NCBI RefSeq assembly: GCF_000239775.1
Contig: NZ_CAFI01000026.1
Location: 1-33,127 of the forward strand
Origin: Bradyrhizobium sp. ORS 375
GTDB taxonomy: Bacteria > Pseudomonadota > Alphaproteobacteria > Rhizobiales > Xanthobacteraceae
DNA: 33,127 nt
Direction: 5' to 3'
Numbering within the stretch: position 1 is the stretch's first letter; the number at the start of each line of letters is the position of its first letter. Under the pieces are notes generated by a model. That model searched no databases. It was not told where the DNA came from and was given only the letters and a program-made list of their open reading frames with translations. Shown in pieces: positions 15,721-24,007 of the stretch. A program made the translations under genes and the position numbers.

Positions 15721-16554
15721 TCAGCGCCGCTCGATGTGCAGACCGGGATTTCCGAACAGGGAGTTCTCGTGGGCTGCCTGGATCACGCGGTGGCAGTTGC
15801 AGCTCAGTTCCGCCATGCAGGCCTCGTTGGTGATCGCAATGTGCTTGCGGCTGCGGCGGATGAGCCCGGCAGCCTCCATTTCGGCGAACGTGTCGGTGAT
15901 GCTCGCCCGCCGCACGCCGAGCGCCTGGGCTATCGAGCGATGGGTGATGCCGATCTCCGGGCTGTCCGTGCGGTCCCTGGCCACCAGCAGCCATCGCGCG
16001 ACGCGCTGATTCAGGCTGTGTCGCGAGTTGCAAGCCACGAGCTGGGAACTTTGAATGAGGGTCGCCTGGACGTACCGCAGCAGCATCTTTTCGACCTCGC
16101 GGTCCGTGGTCATCACGTGGATCAGCGCTTCCGCGCGAATACGCAGCGCGGTTCCCGGCACCTGCACGGTGCACGTATGTGGTGAAATGCGCATGCCGAG
16201 AATCAGCGGAATGCCGACAAAATCCTTCTTGCCCAAGGTCTGAATTTCGACTTGCAGACAGTCCCCGGCCCGGGTGCTCACTGAGGCAGCGCCTGATTCG
16301 ATAAAATAGGCATACTGAATGGGAACCCCACGATCCTGAAGATGCATTCTGGCCGCGAGATCGACGTTCTCGCAGCGCTCGAGCAGGTTCTGGCGCGAGC
16401 GGCGCGAAAGCCTGCTGAGCAGCGCGTTGCCTGTCTCCTGCGGATCTGAGCAGAGCAATCCCTGGTCGTTGATGGTTCGCGGTGGTCGCGGGGTCCACGC
16501 GCGATCGTCTATCGTGTCGGTTTTCAGCATGTCCACCGTCCTCACCATCGCCAT
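15721..16554 (-). CDS. Crp/Fnr-family transcription regulator
   Basis: 277-aa regulator with a cyclic-nucleotide-binding-like beta-roll (about residues 45-160, with YFIESGAASVS and FVGIPLILG) and a C-terminal winged helix (about 175-245). The recognition region is ITHRSIAQALGVRRASITDTFAEMEAAGLIRR. The FNR-type N-terminal CxxC cluster is absent, so it is not an oxygen-sensing iron-sulfur protein of the classic type. A Cys cluster follows the HTH (Cys246, Cys252, Cys254). It resembles the group common in Bradyrhizobium whose ligands are unknown. The ATG at 16554 is used; another at 16548 is possible. It is divergent from the sensor kinase and shares its upstream region. Confidence 0.88.
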   Translation of the reverse strand: MAMVRTVDMLKTDTIDDRAWTPRPPRTINDQGLLCSDPQETGNALLSRLSRRSRQNLLERCENVDLAARMHLQDRGVPIQYAYFIESGAASVSTRAGDCLQVEIQTLGKKDFVGIPLILGMRISPHTCTVQVPGTALRIRAEALIHVMTTDREVEKMLLRYVQATLIQSSQLVACNSRHSLNQRVARWLLVARDRTDSPEIGITHRSIAQALGVRRASITDTFAEMEAAGLIRRSRKHIAITNEACMAELSCNCHRVIQAAHENSLFGNPGLHIERR

Positions 16555-16596
16555 TTGACTATTGATGGTGAGTGCAGGACGCTCATCCCAGTCGGG

Positions 16597-16649
16597 CTGA
16601 CGGTGAGGCGCCGTCAGGAAAAACCTGACCCGGAGAGAACCTGGTTTTT
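16597..16649 (+). promoter_or_regulatory. Structured leader of the sensor kinase gene (competing hairpins)
   Basis: Three perfect inverted repeats crowd the bases just before the kinase start: CTGACGG/CCGTCAG (16597-16603 and 16611-16617), GTCAGG/CCTGAC around AAAAA (16613-16618 and 16624-16629), and AAAAACC/GGTTTTT (16619-16625 and 16643-16649). The first two share GTCAG, and the second and third share CC, so not all can form together. The last ends one base before the Shine-Dalgarno. They could be regulator-binding repeats (a CTGAC theme) or RNA structure governing translation; nothing proves either. Confidence 0.4.
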
Positions 16650-16659
16650 GAGGGATAGA

Positions 16660-18684
16660 TTGACCAGTCAGAAAGCGAGTGCCGCCCGGCGGTCCCTGGT
16701 GCTCCTGGTCATGGCCGCCGCAATTCCCCTGATCCTGTTTGCTGGCTGGGTGGTGTTCCTGAACGCCCGCCAGGCCCGAACCGATTCGCGCCTCGCTGCA
16801 CTCGAGACGCTCAACCGTGTCGTCGGCCGTCTGTCATCCGAGCTGGGACTTCAGGTCGAGATTGCTGAGACACTCGCCACCTCTGCGAGCCTGGATGCGC
16901 CGGATCTGGACTCGTTCTACATCGAAGCGCTTCGCATCAAGCAGGCAAGGCCGCTCTGGGAGACCATCGAACTCGTCGATCCTAAAGGCAATCAGGTGCT
17001 CAATCTGCTGCGGCCCATCGGGGCCGACCTCGGAGCGACGGCAGACCGCGAGAATTTCGAACGGATCTTGGCGACTCGCAAGGCGGCGATCGGCGGCATC
17101 GGCCCGATCGGCCCCATTTCCGGCAAACGGCTCGTTGCGCTCAGGGCGCCGGTCGAACGGCACGGTGAGCTGAAATTCGTGCTGACGGTCGCTCTGGTGC
17201 CGGATGCGGTCAGCCAGATCTTGAAGGGCGCCGGCGCTCCACCCGGGTGGGTCGGTGTCGTCGTCGACGCAAAGGGCAACATCGTCGCGCGGACAATTGG
17301 CGAACCGTTCGAGCTCGGAAGGCCGGCTGGCGCTGCCGTCCGGCAGGCGATCTCGGAAGGATCGGAAGGAAACTACACGGCAACGACCCCGGAAGGCGCC
17401 CGCGTCGATTCGATTTTCAAGGAGCTGCCGGGCACCAGCGGCTGGTCGGTTCATCTCGGAATCCCGACAGATCAGCTTGATGCGCCGGTTCGCCGATCGG
17501 CCTTCGTCCTTGCCAGTGGAGGAGCGGTCAGTTTGACGCTGGGCATGGCGCTCGTGTGGTTCACTGCTCGCGATATCTCGCAGCGACGTCTGGAGCAAGA
17601 GGCTCAGGCGGCGCTGGCCCTGAAGGCCAGTGAAGAGCGGCGACGCATCATGGTCGATGCCGCGGACCTCGGCGTCTTCAGTCTGACCGTGTCGACGGGT
17701 GACGTCATTGCCTCCGGGCGAGCCCTCCAGATGCTGCAGCTGAGCGACGAGGCCGCCCATGAGGACCTGACGCTCGCCCTCGATCGCGTTGTCGAAGCCA
17801 TCGAGCCGGCCGACCGTGCTGCGGTCAGGAACGCTCTGCTGCATTGTCGCGGGGACGAGGCCGTCACGGTGGACTTCAGAACGGCGACGCCACCGGCGCG
17901 CTGGTTGCGTGTGAACGGCCGCTGCTCGCAGCGGCCGGATACGGGCGGTGAGGTCGTGGTCGCCGTTCTCGTCGACATCGACGACAGCAAGCGCGCGGAG
18001 CTCGACCGGCAGCGTCTGCTGAGACGACTGGGCAAGGCGGAAGAGGATGAGCGCAAGCGCCTGTCGCGTGAATTGCACGATCAGATCGGCCAGACCGTGA
18101 CCGGCCTGCTATTTGGCCTCAAGAACGTCGAGCAGGCGATCGCGCAACTCCCCGGGCAGGCCGCGCAGCTCGACAGTCTGCACGCGTTGCAGGCGCTCGC
18201 GAGCGACATCGGGCGTGACATCCATCAGATCGCTGCGGATCTTCGTCCCGCCGCGCTGGACGATTTGGGATTGTACAAGGCAGTGGAAGCGTTCTGTTCG
18301 GAATGGTCGCGACGATTCGGCGTGAGCACGGATGTCCAGACGTTGGGACGAGCCGGCCGGCTTCCGCCGGAGGTCGAGAGCGCGATCTATCGCGCCATTC
18401 AGGAAGCCCTGACCAATGTGGCGAAGCATGCGGACGCGCGGCACGTCAGCGTCGTGCTGGACCGGCGCGAAGAAGAGCTCCGCGTCATCGTCGAAGACGA
18501 TGGCAAGGGATTTGATCCCAGCCGCCGCGCCAGTCCTGACGGCGCGAGCCAGAGGCTGGGGCTCTCGTTCATCGAAGAGAGAATGTCACTCCTGGGAGGA
18601 ACGCTCGCGATCGAAACCGAGCCCCGGCACGGAACGACCCTCTTCCTGACGGTGCCGGTGATCAACGGGAGTCTGAGATCTTGA
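16660..18684 (+). CDS. NarL-type membrane sensor histidine kinase
   Basis: 674-aa kinase. Order of parts: membrane helix at about 11-33, extracytoplasmic sensor of about 250 residues (Cache-like, unassigned), second helix at about 285-305, a PAS-like segment (ASEERRRIMVDAADLGVFSL to VVVAVLVDIDDSKRAELD), then the HisKA_3 dimerisation domain with ERKRLSRELHDQIGQT (phospho-acceptor His473), and HATPase_c with EALTNVAKHADA (N box), VEDDGKGFDP (G1) and RLGLSFIEERMSLLGG. The start is taken as TTG at 16660 because GAGGGA lies 4 nt before it and the first helix follows; an upstream TTG at 16555 would add 35 residues. The stop overlaps the TTG of the response regulator. The signal is unknown. Confidence 0.88.
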   Translation: MTSQKASAARRSLVLLVMAAAIPLILFAGWVVFLNARQARTDSRLAALETLNRVVGRLSSELGLQVEIAETLATSASLDAPDLDSFYIEALRIKQARPLWETIELVDPKGNQVLNLLRPIGADLGATADRENFERILATRKAAIGGIGPIGPISGKRLVALRAPVERHGELKFVLTVALVPDAVSQILKGAGAPPGWVGVVVDAKGNIVARTIGEPFELGRPAGAAVRQAISEGSEGNYTATTPEGARVDSIFKELPGTSGWSVHLGIPTDQLDAPVRRSAFVLASGGAVSLTLGMALVWFTARDISQRRLEQEAQAALALKASEERRRIMVDAADLGVFSLTVSTGDVIASGRALQMLQLSDEAAHEDLTLALDRVVEAIEPADRAAVRNALLHCRGDEAVTVDFRTATPPARWLRVNGRCSQRPDTGGEVVVAVLVDIDDSKRAELDRQRLLRRLGKAEEDERKRLSRELHDQIGQTVTGLLFGLKNVEQAIAQLPGQAAQLDSLHALQALASDIGRDIHQIAADLRPAALDDLGLYKAVEAFCSEWSRRFGVSTDVQTLGRAGRLPPEVESAIYRAIQEALTNVAKHADARHVSVVLDRREEELRVIVEDDGKGFDPSRRASPDGASQRLGLSFIEERMSLLGGTLAIETEPRHGTTLFLTVPVINGSLRS

Positions 18685-19340
18685 CGCCGATCCGGATCAC
18701 GCTCGCGGATGATCATCCTCTCGTGCTTGCAGGCATGAAGGCGCTCCTGGAGCGCGTCGGCGACATGGAGGTCGTCGGCGAAGCCACGGATGCCGAGACC
18801 GCGCTTGAACTCATCGCGCGTGAAACCCCGGACATCGCGGTTCTGGACATTTCGCTTCCCGTCATCGGCGGCATCGCGCTGGCGCATCGGATTGCGGACA
18901 AGGTGCCGTCGGTGCGGATGCTCGCGCTGACGGTCCACGAGGATCGCGCCTATGTCGAACCGATGATGCAGGCCGGCGTGCGTGGCTATCTGCTCAAGCG
19001 CTCCGCGGCAGAAGATCTGGTGCGCGCCATCAGGGCGATTGCGGAGGGCGGCGTCTATCTCGATCCGGCTGTCGCGGAGAAGGTGCTGCCGGCTTCAAGA
19101 GTTGACGAGTCTCATCCGGGCAAGGCGTCTCAACATGAGCTGACGCCGCGCGAGACCGAAGTGCTGCGCTTCATCGCGCAGGGCTTCAGCAACAAGGAAA
19201 TTGCCGGACGCCTGGACGTCAGCGTGAAGACGATCGAGACGCACAAGTCGAGGGCGGTCGAGAAGCTCGGCCTGTCCACCAGAGCCGACATCGTGCGTTA
19301 TGGCGTGTCGCAGGGATGGCTCGGCGATCTCGCCAAATAA
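18681..19340 (+). CDS. NarL/FixJ-family response regulator
   Basis: 219-aa partner of the kinase: receiver domain (residues 4-120) with the acidic pair Asp10-Asp11, phospho-acceptor Asp56 (AVLDISLP), Thr84 and Lys106 (GYLLKRS), then a LuxR-type HTH (about 152-215) with LTPRETEVLRFIAQGFSNKEI and VSVKTIETHKSRAVEKL. It starts with TTG at 18681, overlapping the kinase stop as TTGA, so the pair is translationally coupled. Targets are not known; the neighbouring exported-protein genes and the Crp gene are candidates. Confidence 0.93.
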   Translation: MTPIRITLADDHPLVLAGMKALLERVGDMEVVGEATDAETALELIARETPDIAVLDISLPVIGGIALAHRIADKVPSVRMLALTVHEDRAYVEPMMQAGVRGYLLKRSAAEDLVRAIRAIAEGGVYLDPAVAEKVLPASRVDESHPGKASQHELTPRETEVLRFIAQGFSNKEIAGRLDVSVKTIETHKSRAVEKLGLSTRADIVRYGVSQGWLGDLAK

Positions 19341-19466
19341 GCGGGTGATCGCGACAGATTGCCGCTGATGCACGGTAGTCCGCACGGTACGCAGCGGTAC
19401 ACTTCAGGAGAACTCGGGCGGCTGGCACGGATTGGTCCTTCGCAAATCGAAACGAAGGAGAACTCC

Positions 19467-19865
19467 ATGCCCATCAGAAACGCAGTTCCAGTCGCAGCTG
19501 TTGCGTTCGTGGCGATCCTCTCGGGCGCCGACATGGCGTCCGCGGCGACCGTCATCTCCCCCAAGGCGCCGATCGCAGCGGGGAGCAACGTCAATGCGAC
19601 GAACGTGATCGAAGCGCGCTGGCGCGGCGGCGGCTGGCGCTACGGTCACCGGGGATACGGCTACCATCACGGATATGGACGCGGTTACGGCTGGGGACCG
19701 GCGATCGGCGGTCTGGCAGCAGGCGCGGTGATCGGTGGAGCCATCGCCAACAGCCGCGCGCAGGCGGCAGAGACCGACGCCTATTGTTCCCAGCGCTACA
19801 GGTCCTACGACCCGAGCTCGGGCACCTATCTCGGCTACGACGGACAGCGCCATCCCTGTCCGTAG
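19467..19865 (+). CDS. BA14K-family exported protein
   Basis: 132-aa secreted or surface protein. A signal peptide (about residues 1-27, ending DMASAA) is followed by an Arg/Gly/Tyr/His-rich stretch (RGGGWRYGHRGYGYHHGYGR), a glycine-zipper-like hydrophobic segment (GPAIGGLAAGAVIGGAIA), and the C-terminal BA14K motif (AYCSQRYRSYDPSSGTYLGY... ending HPCP). The family is known from Brucella and is widespread in Rhizobiales; its role is uncertain, with lectin-like activity reported for the Brucella protein. AAGGAG stands 6 nt before the ATG. A hairpin follows 15 nt after the stop. Confidence 0.9.
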   Translation: MPIRNAVPVAAVAFVAILSGADMASAATVISPKAPIAAGSNVNATNVIEARWRGGGWRYGHRGYGYHHGYGRGYGWGPAIGGLAAGAVIGGAIANSRAQAAETDAYCSQRYRSYDPSSGTYLGYDGQRHPCP

Positions 19866-19880
19866 ACCGCGACGCGATCG

Positions 19881-19902
19881 TGAGGAGGGGAAATCCTCCT
19901 CA
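19881..19902 (+). terminator. Hairpin after the BA14K gene
   Basis: TGAGGAGG and CCTCCTCA form a perfect 8-bp stem with a 6-nt GGAAAT loop, starting 15 nt after the BA14K stop. It is well placed to end that transcript or protect its 3' end before the PRC-barrel gene. No U-run follows, so intrinsic termination is uncertain. Confidence 0.5.
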
Positions 19903-19954
19903 TCACATCGACGGTCGCTCGAGATCGAACACCTACTTCAAGAAGGTATATCCC

Positions 19955-20569
19955 ATGCGAAATCTGACGACAGCGCTCGCGCTGACAGCCATGACAGCCT
20001 TGGCATCGACGACAGCGTTTGCCGAGACCGTATCGCAGGCACCGGCCGCAAATCAGGGCGGCCGGCAGGACATCGTCGCCAACCTCCAGCAGTCCGGCTT
20101 CACGAACGTGAAGGTGATCTCCGCCCCGACCGTGATCCAGGCGAAGGACCGGTCGGGCAATCCGATCATGGTGTTCGTCGGAGCGAATGCGATGGATGAA
20201 CCTGCGACAGTTGGCGCGAACACTGCGGCATCGGCGGGCTCCGCGCCGGATGCAGCTCCTGGCGGGGCCTTCACATCCGTGCCGGCCAAGGACGGGCTCG
20301 GATCGCGGGTGATCGGACTCGACGTCTACAACATGGCCAAGCAGAACATCGGCACCATCAAGGATATCGCCTTCAACGAGAATGGTGTCGACGGCTACAT
20401 TCTGTCGGTCGGCGGCTTTCTCGGCATCGGCGATCAGTACGTCGCCGTGCGTCCGTCCGCGATCAAGATCAAATATGATCAGAGCGACAAGCGGTGGCAT
20501 GCCTCGATGGACACGACGGCAGAGCAGCTGAAGGCCGCCCCGTCGTTCAAGTATTCGAGCAACATGTAA
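19955..20569 (+). CDS. Exported PRC-barrel domain protein
   Basis: 204-aa protein with a signal peptide (residues 1-23, ending TTAFAE). The middle (DIVANLQQSGFTNVKVISAP... IMVFVGANAMDEPA) resembles the small repeat found in many rhizobial exported proteins. It is followed by a low-complexity Ala/Gly/Ser linker and a C-terminal PRC-barrel (about 113-175, SRVIGLDVYNMAKQNIGTIKDIAFNENG... GYILSVGGFLGIGDQYVAV). PRC-barrels are small beta domains seen in ribosome maturation and photosynthetic proteins; periplasmic versions like this are abundant in Bradyrhizobium and uncharacterised. The ATG at 19955 follows AGAAGG by about 8 nt. A strong hairpin follows the stop. Confidence 0.85.
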   Translation: MRNLTTALALTAMTALASTTAFAETVSQAPAANQGGRQDIVANLQQSGFTNVKVISAPTVIQAKDRSGNPIMVFVGANAMDEPATVGANTAASAGSAPDAAPGGAFTSVPAKDGLGSRVIGLDVYNMAKQNIGTIKDIAFNENGVDGYILSVGGFLGIGDQYVAVRPSAIKIKYDQSDKRWHASMDTTAEQLKAAPSFKYSSNM

Positions 20570-20576
20570 GCGACCT

Positions 20577-20607
20577 GATCCGGAGCGGCGGAGCGCTGCT
20601 CCGGATC
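20577..20607 (+). terminator. Strong hairpin after the PRC-barrel gene
   Basis: GATCCGGAGC and GCTCCGGATC form a perfect 10-bp GC-rich stem with an 11-nt loop, beginning 7 nt after the stop. Position and stability suggest a transcript end or 3'-protective structure. There is no T-tract, so it is not a classic intrinsic terminator. Confidence 0.55.
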
Positions 20608-20672
20608 GTCGACCGCCGCCCAAGCCGATCTGGGGGCTGAATCGAGCGAACAACGACCCGGAGGGAATCTCA

Positions 20673-21125
20673 ATGACGGTCGAAAGCAATGCGTGGCGCT
20701 CTCACTCGGCAAGCGTATGTAGGCCCGTGTCGGAACGCTTCAAGCCGCACTCGGTCAGGAGGACGGCAAAGGCCGTTTTCTTCAACGGGTCCTGGTGCGA
20801 CGTCGCGAACTTGATTGTCGGGGCGTTCTTGTTCTCGTCGCCCTGGGTGCTCGGCTTCGGCGGTCCGGTCACAAACACCGCAACGCGGACGGCCGGCGTG
20901 CTGGGGGCGGTCATCGCTGTCACCAGTGTGGCAGCCCTGAGGGCGTTCGAAGCTTGGGAAGAATATATTCTGGTCGTGGCATCGGCATTGGCGATCCTGT
21001 CGCCGGCCTTCATCGATCTGCCTGGATCGGCGGCCGTCACGGTGGGGCTGAGCGGCATCGCGACATTGGCCTTAGCATCATCGCGACTCTGGTTGTTGCG
21101 TCAGACGGCGCCGGCCGTGCGCTGA
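20673..21125 (+). CDS. SPW-repeat membrane protein
   Basis: 150-aa membrane protein with four predicted helices. The SPW motif is plain at SSPWVLGFGG after WCDVANLIVGAFLF; the second repeat (ILVVASALAILSPAFIDLPG) is degenerate (SPAF). The N-terminal 35 residues are polar and basic. SPW-repeat proteins have no known biochemical function. GGAGGG lies about 8 nt before the ATG. It converges with the trehalose-phosphate synthase gene across a 42-nt gap. Confidence 0.85.
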   Translation: MTVESNAWRSHSASVCRPVSERFKPHSVRRTAKAVFFNGSWCDVANLIVGAFLFSSPWVLGFGGPVTNTATRTAGVLGAVIAVTSVAALRAFEAWEEYILVVASALAILSPAFIDLPGSAAVTVGLSGIATLALASSRLWLLRQTAPAVR

Positions 21126-21167
21126 GCGCGACATCTCGTTCGGAGCTTGCCACCAGCCGAGATTGAT

Positions 21168-23432
21168 CTAGGCCGACCGTCGCTGTGACTCCGGCCCGAC
21201 CGAGCCGATGCGCTGGCGCTGCCGGATATGCGATGCGTCGAGCAGCATCTGCGCCGCCCACCGATACACGTTCTTCTCCCGGACAAGCTCTCGCATCAGC
21301 CGCATGCGGTTGCGCTGTTCGGACGGGGACATCTGCAACGCATGCTGCAAGGCGTCGGCCATGCCGTGCGTATCGTAGGGATTGACGAGCAGGGCCTCGG
21401 ACAATTCGCGCGAGGCGCCGGCGAAGGTCGACAGGATCAGCACGCCCTGTTCGTCGTCGCGCGCGGCGACGAATTCCTTCGCGACCAGGTTCATGCCGTC
21501 ATGCAGGCTCGAGACGACGCAGATGTCGGCGGCCCTGAACAGCTCGAACACCTCATCGGGTTCGTGGTGACGAATGACCAGCCGGATGGGCTCGAACTCC
21601 CGTGTTCCATGCTTGGCGTTGATCCAGCCGACCAGCGTCTCGGCTTCCTCCTGCAAGGCGCTGTAGGCGCCGAGCTTGCTCCTCGTCGGGGCCGCGGCCT
21701 GGATAAAGACGAAGCGGCCGTTCCACTCGGGGTGGCGGGTCAGCAGATCGTCCACGGCCTTGAGGCGATCGAGAATGCCTTTGGTATAGTCGAAACGCTC
21801 GATCCCGACCGCAATCCGCATGTCCGGCGACAGGCCGAACCGCCGTTGCACCGAGGCCCTGCAGGAGGCCACCGGAGCCTGATTGGCCAAGGCCGCTGGT
21901 GGCCATTCGATCGAAATCGGATATGGTCTCACCAGCACCTCATGACCGCGATAGGTCACGGACATGTGCTCCCGGTCGACGCGGCTTTCCATGAACCGGT
22001 CGGCGGCCTCGAGGAAGTTGTTGCAGTGAAGCTGGGTATGAAAGCCGAGAATGGTGCTGCCCAGCAGGCCCTCGATGACGGCGTTGCGCCACGGGCAGAT
22101 GCTGAAGGTCTCGGCGTTCGGCCATGGAATGTGCCAGAACGTGATGATCGTGGCCTTCGGCAGCCGGTCGCGGATCATGCGCGGCAACAGCGCGAAATGA
22201 TAGTCCTGCACCAGCACGATCGGATCGTCACGCGTGGCCTCCTGAACGACCGTCTCCGCGAAACGCTCGTTGACCTTGCAGTATTGCAGCCAGTCGGTTT
22301 CCCGGAATGTGGGGCGAACGAAAGCGATGTGGCAGAGCGGCCATAGGCCCTCATTGGCGAGACCGTAGTAGTAGCCCGTCTGTTCCTCCTCGGTCAGCCA
22401 GACCCGGCGCAGCGTGTACGCCGGATCGGCCGGAGGGACTTGCAGGCGATCGTGCCGGTCGACCGTATCGCGGTCGGCGGAGCCCGAACCATGGGCGATC
22501 CAGACGCCGCCACACGCTCGCATCACGGGTTCGAGCGCGGCGACCAGTCCGCTTGCGGGGTTCTGCAGCACGATGCCGTCGTTCGAATGGTTGTGGATAT
22601 AGGGCTCCCGGTTCGAGACGACGATCACCTGCGAGTCCGGCAGTCGCTCGTCGAGCAGGCGGTGCAGCGTCTTGGGCGACCAGTCGACATTGATGTCGCT
22701 GCCGAAGCGGCGCTCGGCGCGCAGCTCTGTCAGGGTCGCGTGCACGGCCCGGCCGATGGGTGAGCCGCTGAACGGCGTCGATGGCTCGCCAGCGACGGAT
22801 GTGCCTTGCAGAATGTTCCGAATGGAGCGTGCCCAGGAGCGGGTCAGGGCGGATATGACGGCGAAAGCGAAGAGGCCGAGCCCTGCCGCGATCCCGCCGA
22901 GGGCCAGGGCGGCATAGACGCGCGCTTCGGCCGCTCGCTCGTCGATATAGGCGAGATCGTGGATGACCAGGAGGTCTCCGGCGGCCTGCGGAGCGTTGAC
23001 CGGGAAGATGCCGACATTGATGCGGCGGCCCGCGCTGCTGGTGTCGAATGTCCGCCGCTTGTCCCGGTCGACGACTTGGCAGGTGATGGCCCGCGGAAAA
23101 TCCTTCGTCGCATAGCGCAGCTCGCCATCGGGCGTGCAGAAGCCGAGGGCGAGAATACGTTCGTCCTCGGTGATGCGCTCGAACAGCGCGCCGATATCGG
23201 CCTGCTGGGGAGAGGCCGCCGCCGCGACGATCCGATCCCTGACCGATCGAAATACCAGACGCGAGCGCAGATCGACGTCCTGCCGCGACCAGCTCTCGAT
23301 CAGGACCGAGGCAAGAATGACAAGTCCGGTCACGACGATCGCGACGGCAACGGCCGTCAGCGCGAGATATTTCGCGGCCGGCCGGCGCATGAGCTGACCT
23401 GCAGACCGGATCATCCGTCCGGCCGGAAACAT
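21168..23432 (-). CDS. otsA: Membrane-anchored trehalose-6-phosphate synthase with sensor domain
   Basis: 754 aa: a GT20 glycosyltransferase domain (about 268-735) behind a sensor-like N-terminus. That part has a membrane helix at 22-45, an extracytoplasmic domain of about 125 residues with two cysteines (Cys99, Cys118), a second helix at about 172-196, and a HAMP-like linker (TRSWARSIRNILQG... IGRAVHATLTELRAERR). GT20 marks: VIVVSNREP, VQDYHFALLPRMIRD, TFWHIPWPNAETF, GIERFDYTKGILDRLKA (UDP-sugar-binding Arg and Lys), and SLHDGMNLVAKEFVAA. It should make trehalose-6-phosphate from UDP-glucose and glucose-6-phosphate. No phosphatase domain or otsB is present. ATG 23432 lacks a clear Shine-Dalgarno; 23414 is an alternative. 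It ends an operon with two DUF5985-like genes. Confidence 0.88.
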   Translation of the reverse strand: MFPAGRMIRSAGQLMRRPAAKYLALTAVAVAIVVTGLVILASVLIESWSRQDVDLRSRLVFRSVRDRIVAAAASPQQADIGALFERITEDERILALGFCTPDGELRYATKDFPRAITCQVVDRDKRRTFDTSSAGRRINVGIFPVNAPQAAGDLLVIHDLAYIDERAAEARVYAALALGGIAAGLGLFAFAVISALTRSWARSIRNILQGTSVAGEPSTPFSGSPIGRAVHATLTELRAERRFGSDINVDWSPKTLHRLLDERLPDSQVIVVSNREPYIHNHSNDGIVLQNPASGLVAALEPVMRACGGVWIAHGSGSADRDTVDRHDRLQVPPADPAYTLRRVWLTEEEQTGYYYGLANEGLWPLCHIAFVRPTFRETDWLQYCKVNERFAETVVQEATRDDPIVLVQDYHFALLPRMIRDRLPKATIITFWHIPWPNAETFSICPWRNAVIEGLLGSTILGFHTQLHCNNFLEAADRFMESRVDREHMSVTYRGHEVLVRPYPISIEWPPAALANQAPVASCRASVQRRFGLSPDMRIAVGIERFDYTKGILDRLKAVDDLLTRHPEWNGRFVFIQAAAPTRSKLGAYSALQEEAETLVGWINAKHGTREFEPIRLVIRHHEPDEVFELFRAADICVVSSLHDGMNLVAKEFVAARDDEQGVLILSTFAGASRELSEALLVNPYDTHGMADALQHALQMSPSEQRNRMRLMRELVREKNVYRWAAQMLLDASHIRQRQRIGSVGPESQRRSA

Positions 23433-23457
23433 GGAGCGGCGGGGTATGGGGCGTCTC

Positions 23458-23748
23458 CTAATCTGGATCGCTTGCGTCGTGCGTCCCGCGGCCGGTGTTC
23501 TTCTGAACGATCGCCGTCAGAATGAGGCCGAAGGTGACCAGCCGAGGGAGGTAGTACATCGGCTCGGTCGTGTCGGACACGGCAACGGCCGCGAGCAGAA
23601 ACCTCGACGCGGAGTCCACCGCAAAGGCGGCCGAGAACAGCAGGAAGAAGCGGTCGCCCGTTCTCCTCCAGAACTTGAGGAAGAACAGCGCGACGACGAG
23701 AGAGCAGGTAGCGACGCTGCCGCCGAGCACCGGGCCGAGATGTGCCAT
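23458..23748 (-). CDS. DUF5985-like small membrane protein (second copy)
   Basis: 96-aa protein with three hydrophobic helices. The segments SLVVALFFLKFWRRTGDRFFLLFSAAFAVDS and YYLPRLVTFGLILTAIVQKNTG match the pattern I associate with DUF5985. Its ATG directly abuts the TAG of the gene upstream (TAGATG), so the two are surely co-translated. It is related in layout to its neighbour but not a close duplicate. The function is unknown; pairing with a sensor-tethered trehalose-phosphate synthase suggests an osmotic or envelope stress role (inference). Confidence 0.75.
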   Translation of the reverse strand: MAHLGPVLGGSVATCSLVVALFFLKFWRRTGDRFFLLFSAAFAVDSASRFLLAAVAVSDTTEPMYYLPRLVTFGLILTAIVQKNTGRGTHDASDPD

Positions 23749-24006
23749 CTACTCCGATTCCCAAACGAGGCCATAGATCAGGACGAGCATGGCGACGAGC
23801 GCGATCGCGTTGCGGACGGGTGAGAGATCCGCTGCGGGCAGAACGATCTTGTCGACCCACAGCGCGATGTTGTTCAGCGTCAGCCCGAGAAACGACACCG
23901 CGCTCCAGAGCAGAAGGCGCGACTTGAAGCGGACATAGGCGCGGGCGAGCAGGCCCGTGCACAAGGCGCTCGTCAGCGCGCAGAGCGTGTAGATGACGCC
24001 AGCCAT
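23749..24006 (-). CDS. DUF5985-like small membrane protein (first copy)
   Basis: 85-aa protein with three helices: IYTLCALTSALCTGLLARAYVRF, LLLWSAVSFLGLTLNNIALWVD and VRNAIALVAMLVLIYGLVWE. The RLLLWSAxxFxGLxLNN phrase is typical of DUF5985. The start at 24006 is chosen because it sits one nucleotide after the TAG of the upstream regulator-like gene; the longer in-frame extension overlaps that gene and reads as non-coding. The function is unknown. Confidence 0.78.
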   Translation of the reverse strand: MAGVIYTLCALTSALCTGLLARAYVRFKSRLLLWSAVSFLGLTLNNIALWVDKIVLPAADLSPVRNAIALVAMLVLIYGLVWESE

Positions 24007-24007
24007 G

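Noticed and set aside
15656-16498. Long minus-strand frame (to 313 aa) across the Crp gene
   Set aside because: Out of frame with the plain Crp/Fnr gene; only its last 32 codons lie outside and are listed as a possible small ORF.
16555-16568. FNR-like site TTGACTATTGATGG in the Crp/kinase gap
   Set aside because: Only one half matches TTGAT-N4-ATCAA; the second half-site is too poor to call.
19370-19400. Three CGGTA words upstream of the BA14K gene (GCACGGTA twice at a 12-bp period)
   Set aside because: The third copy is out of period and the words are short; could be a response-regulator site but is not supported.
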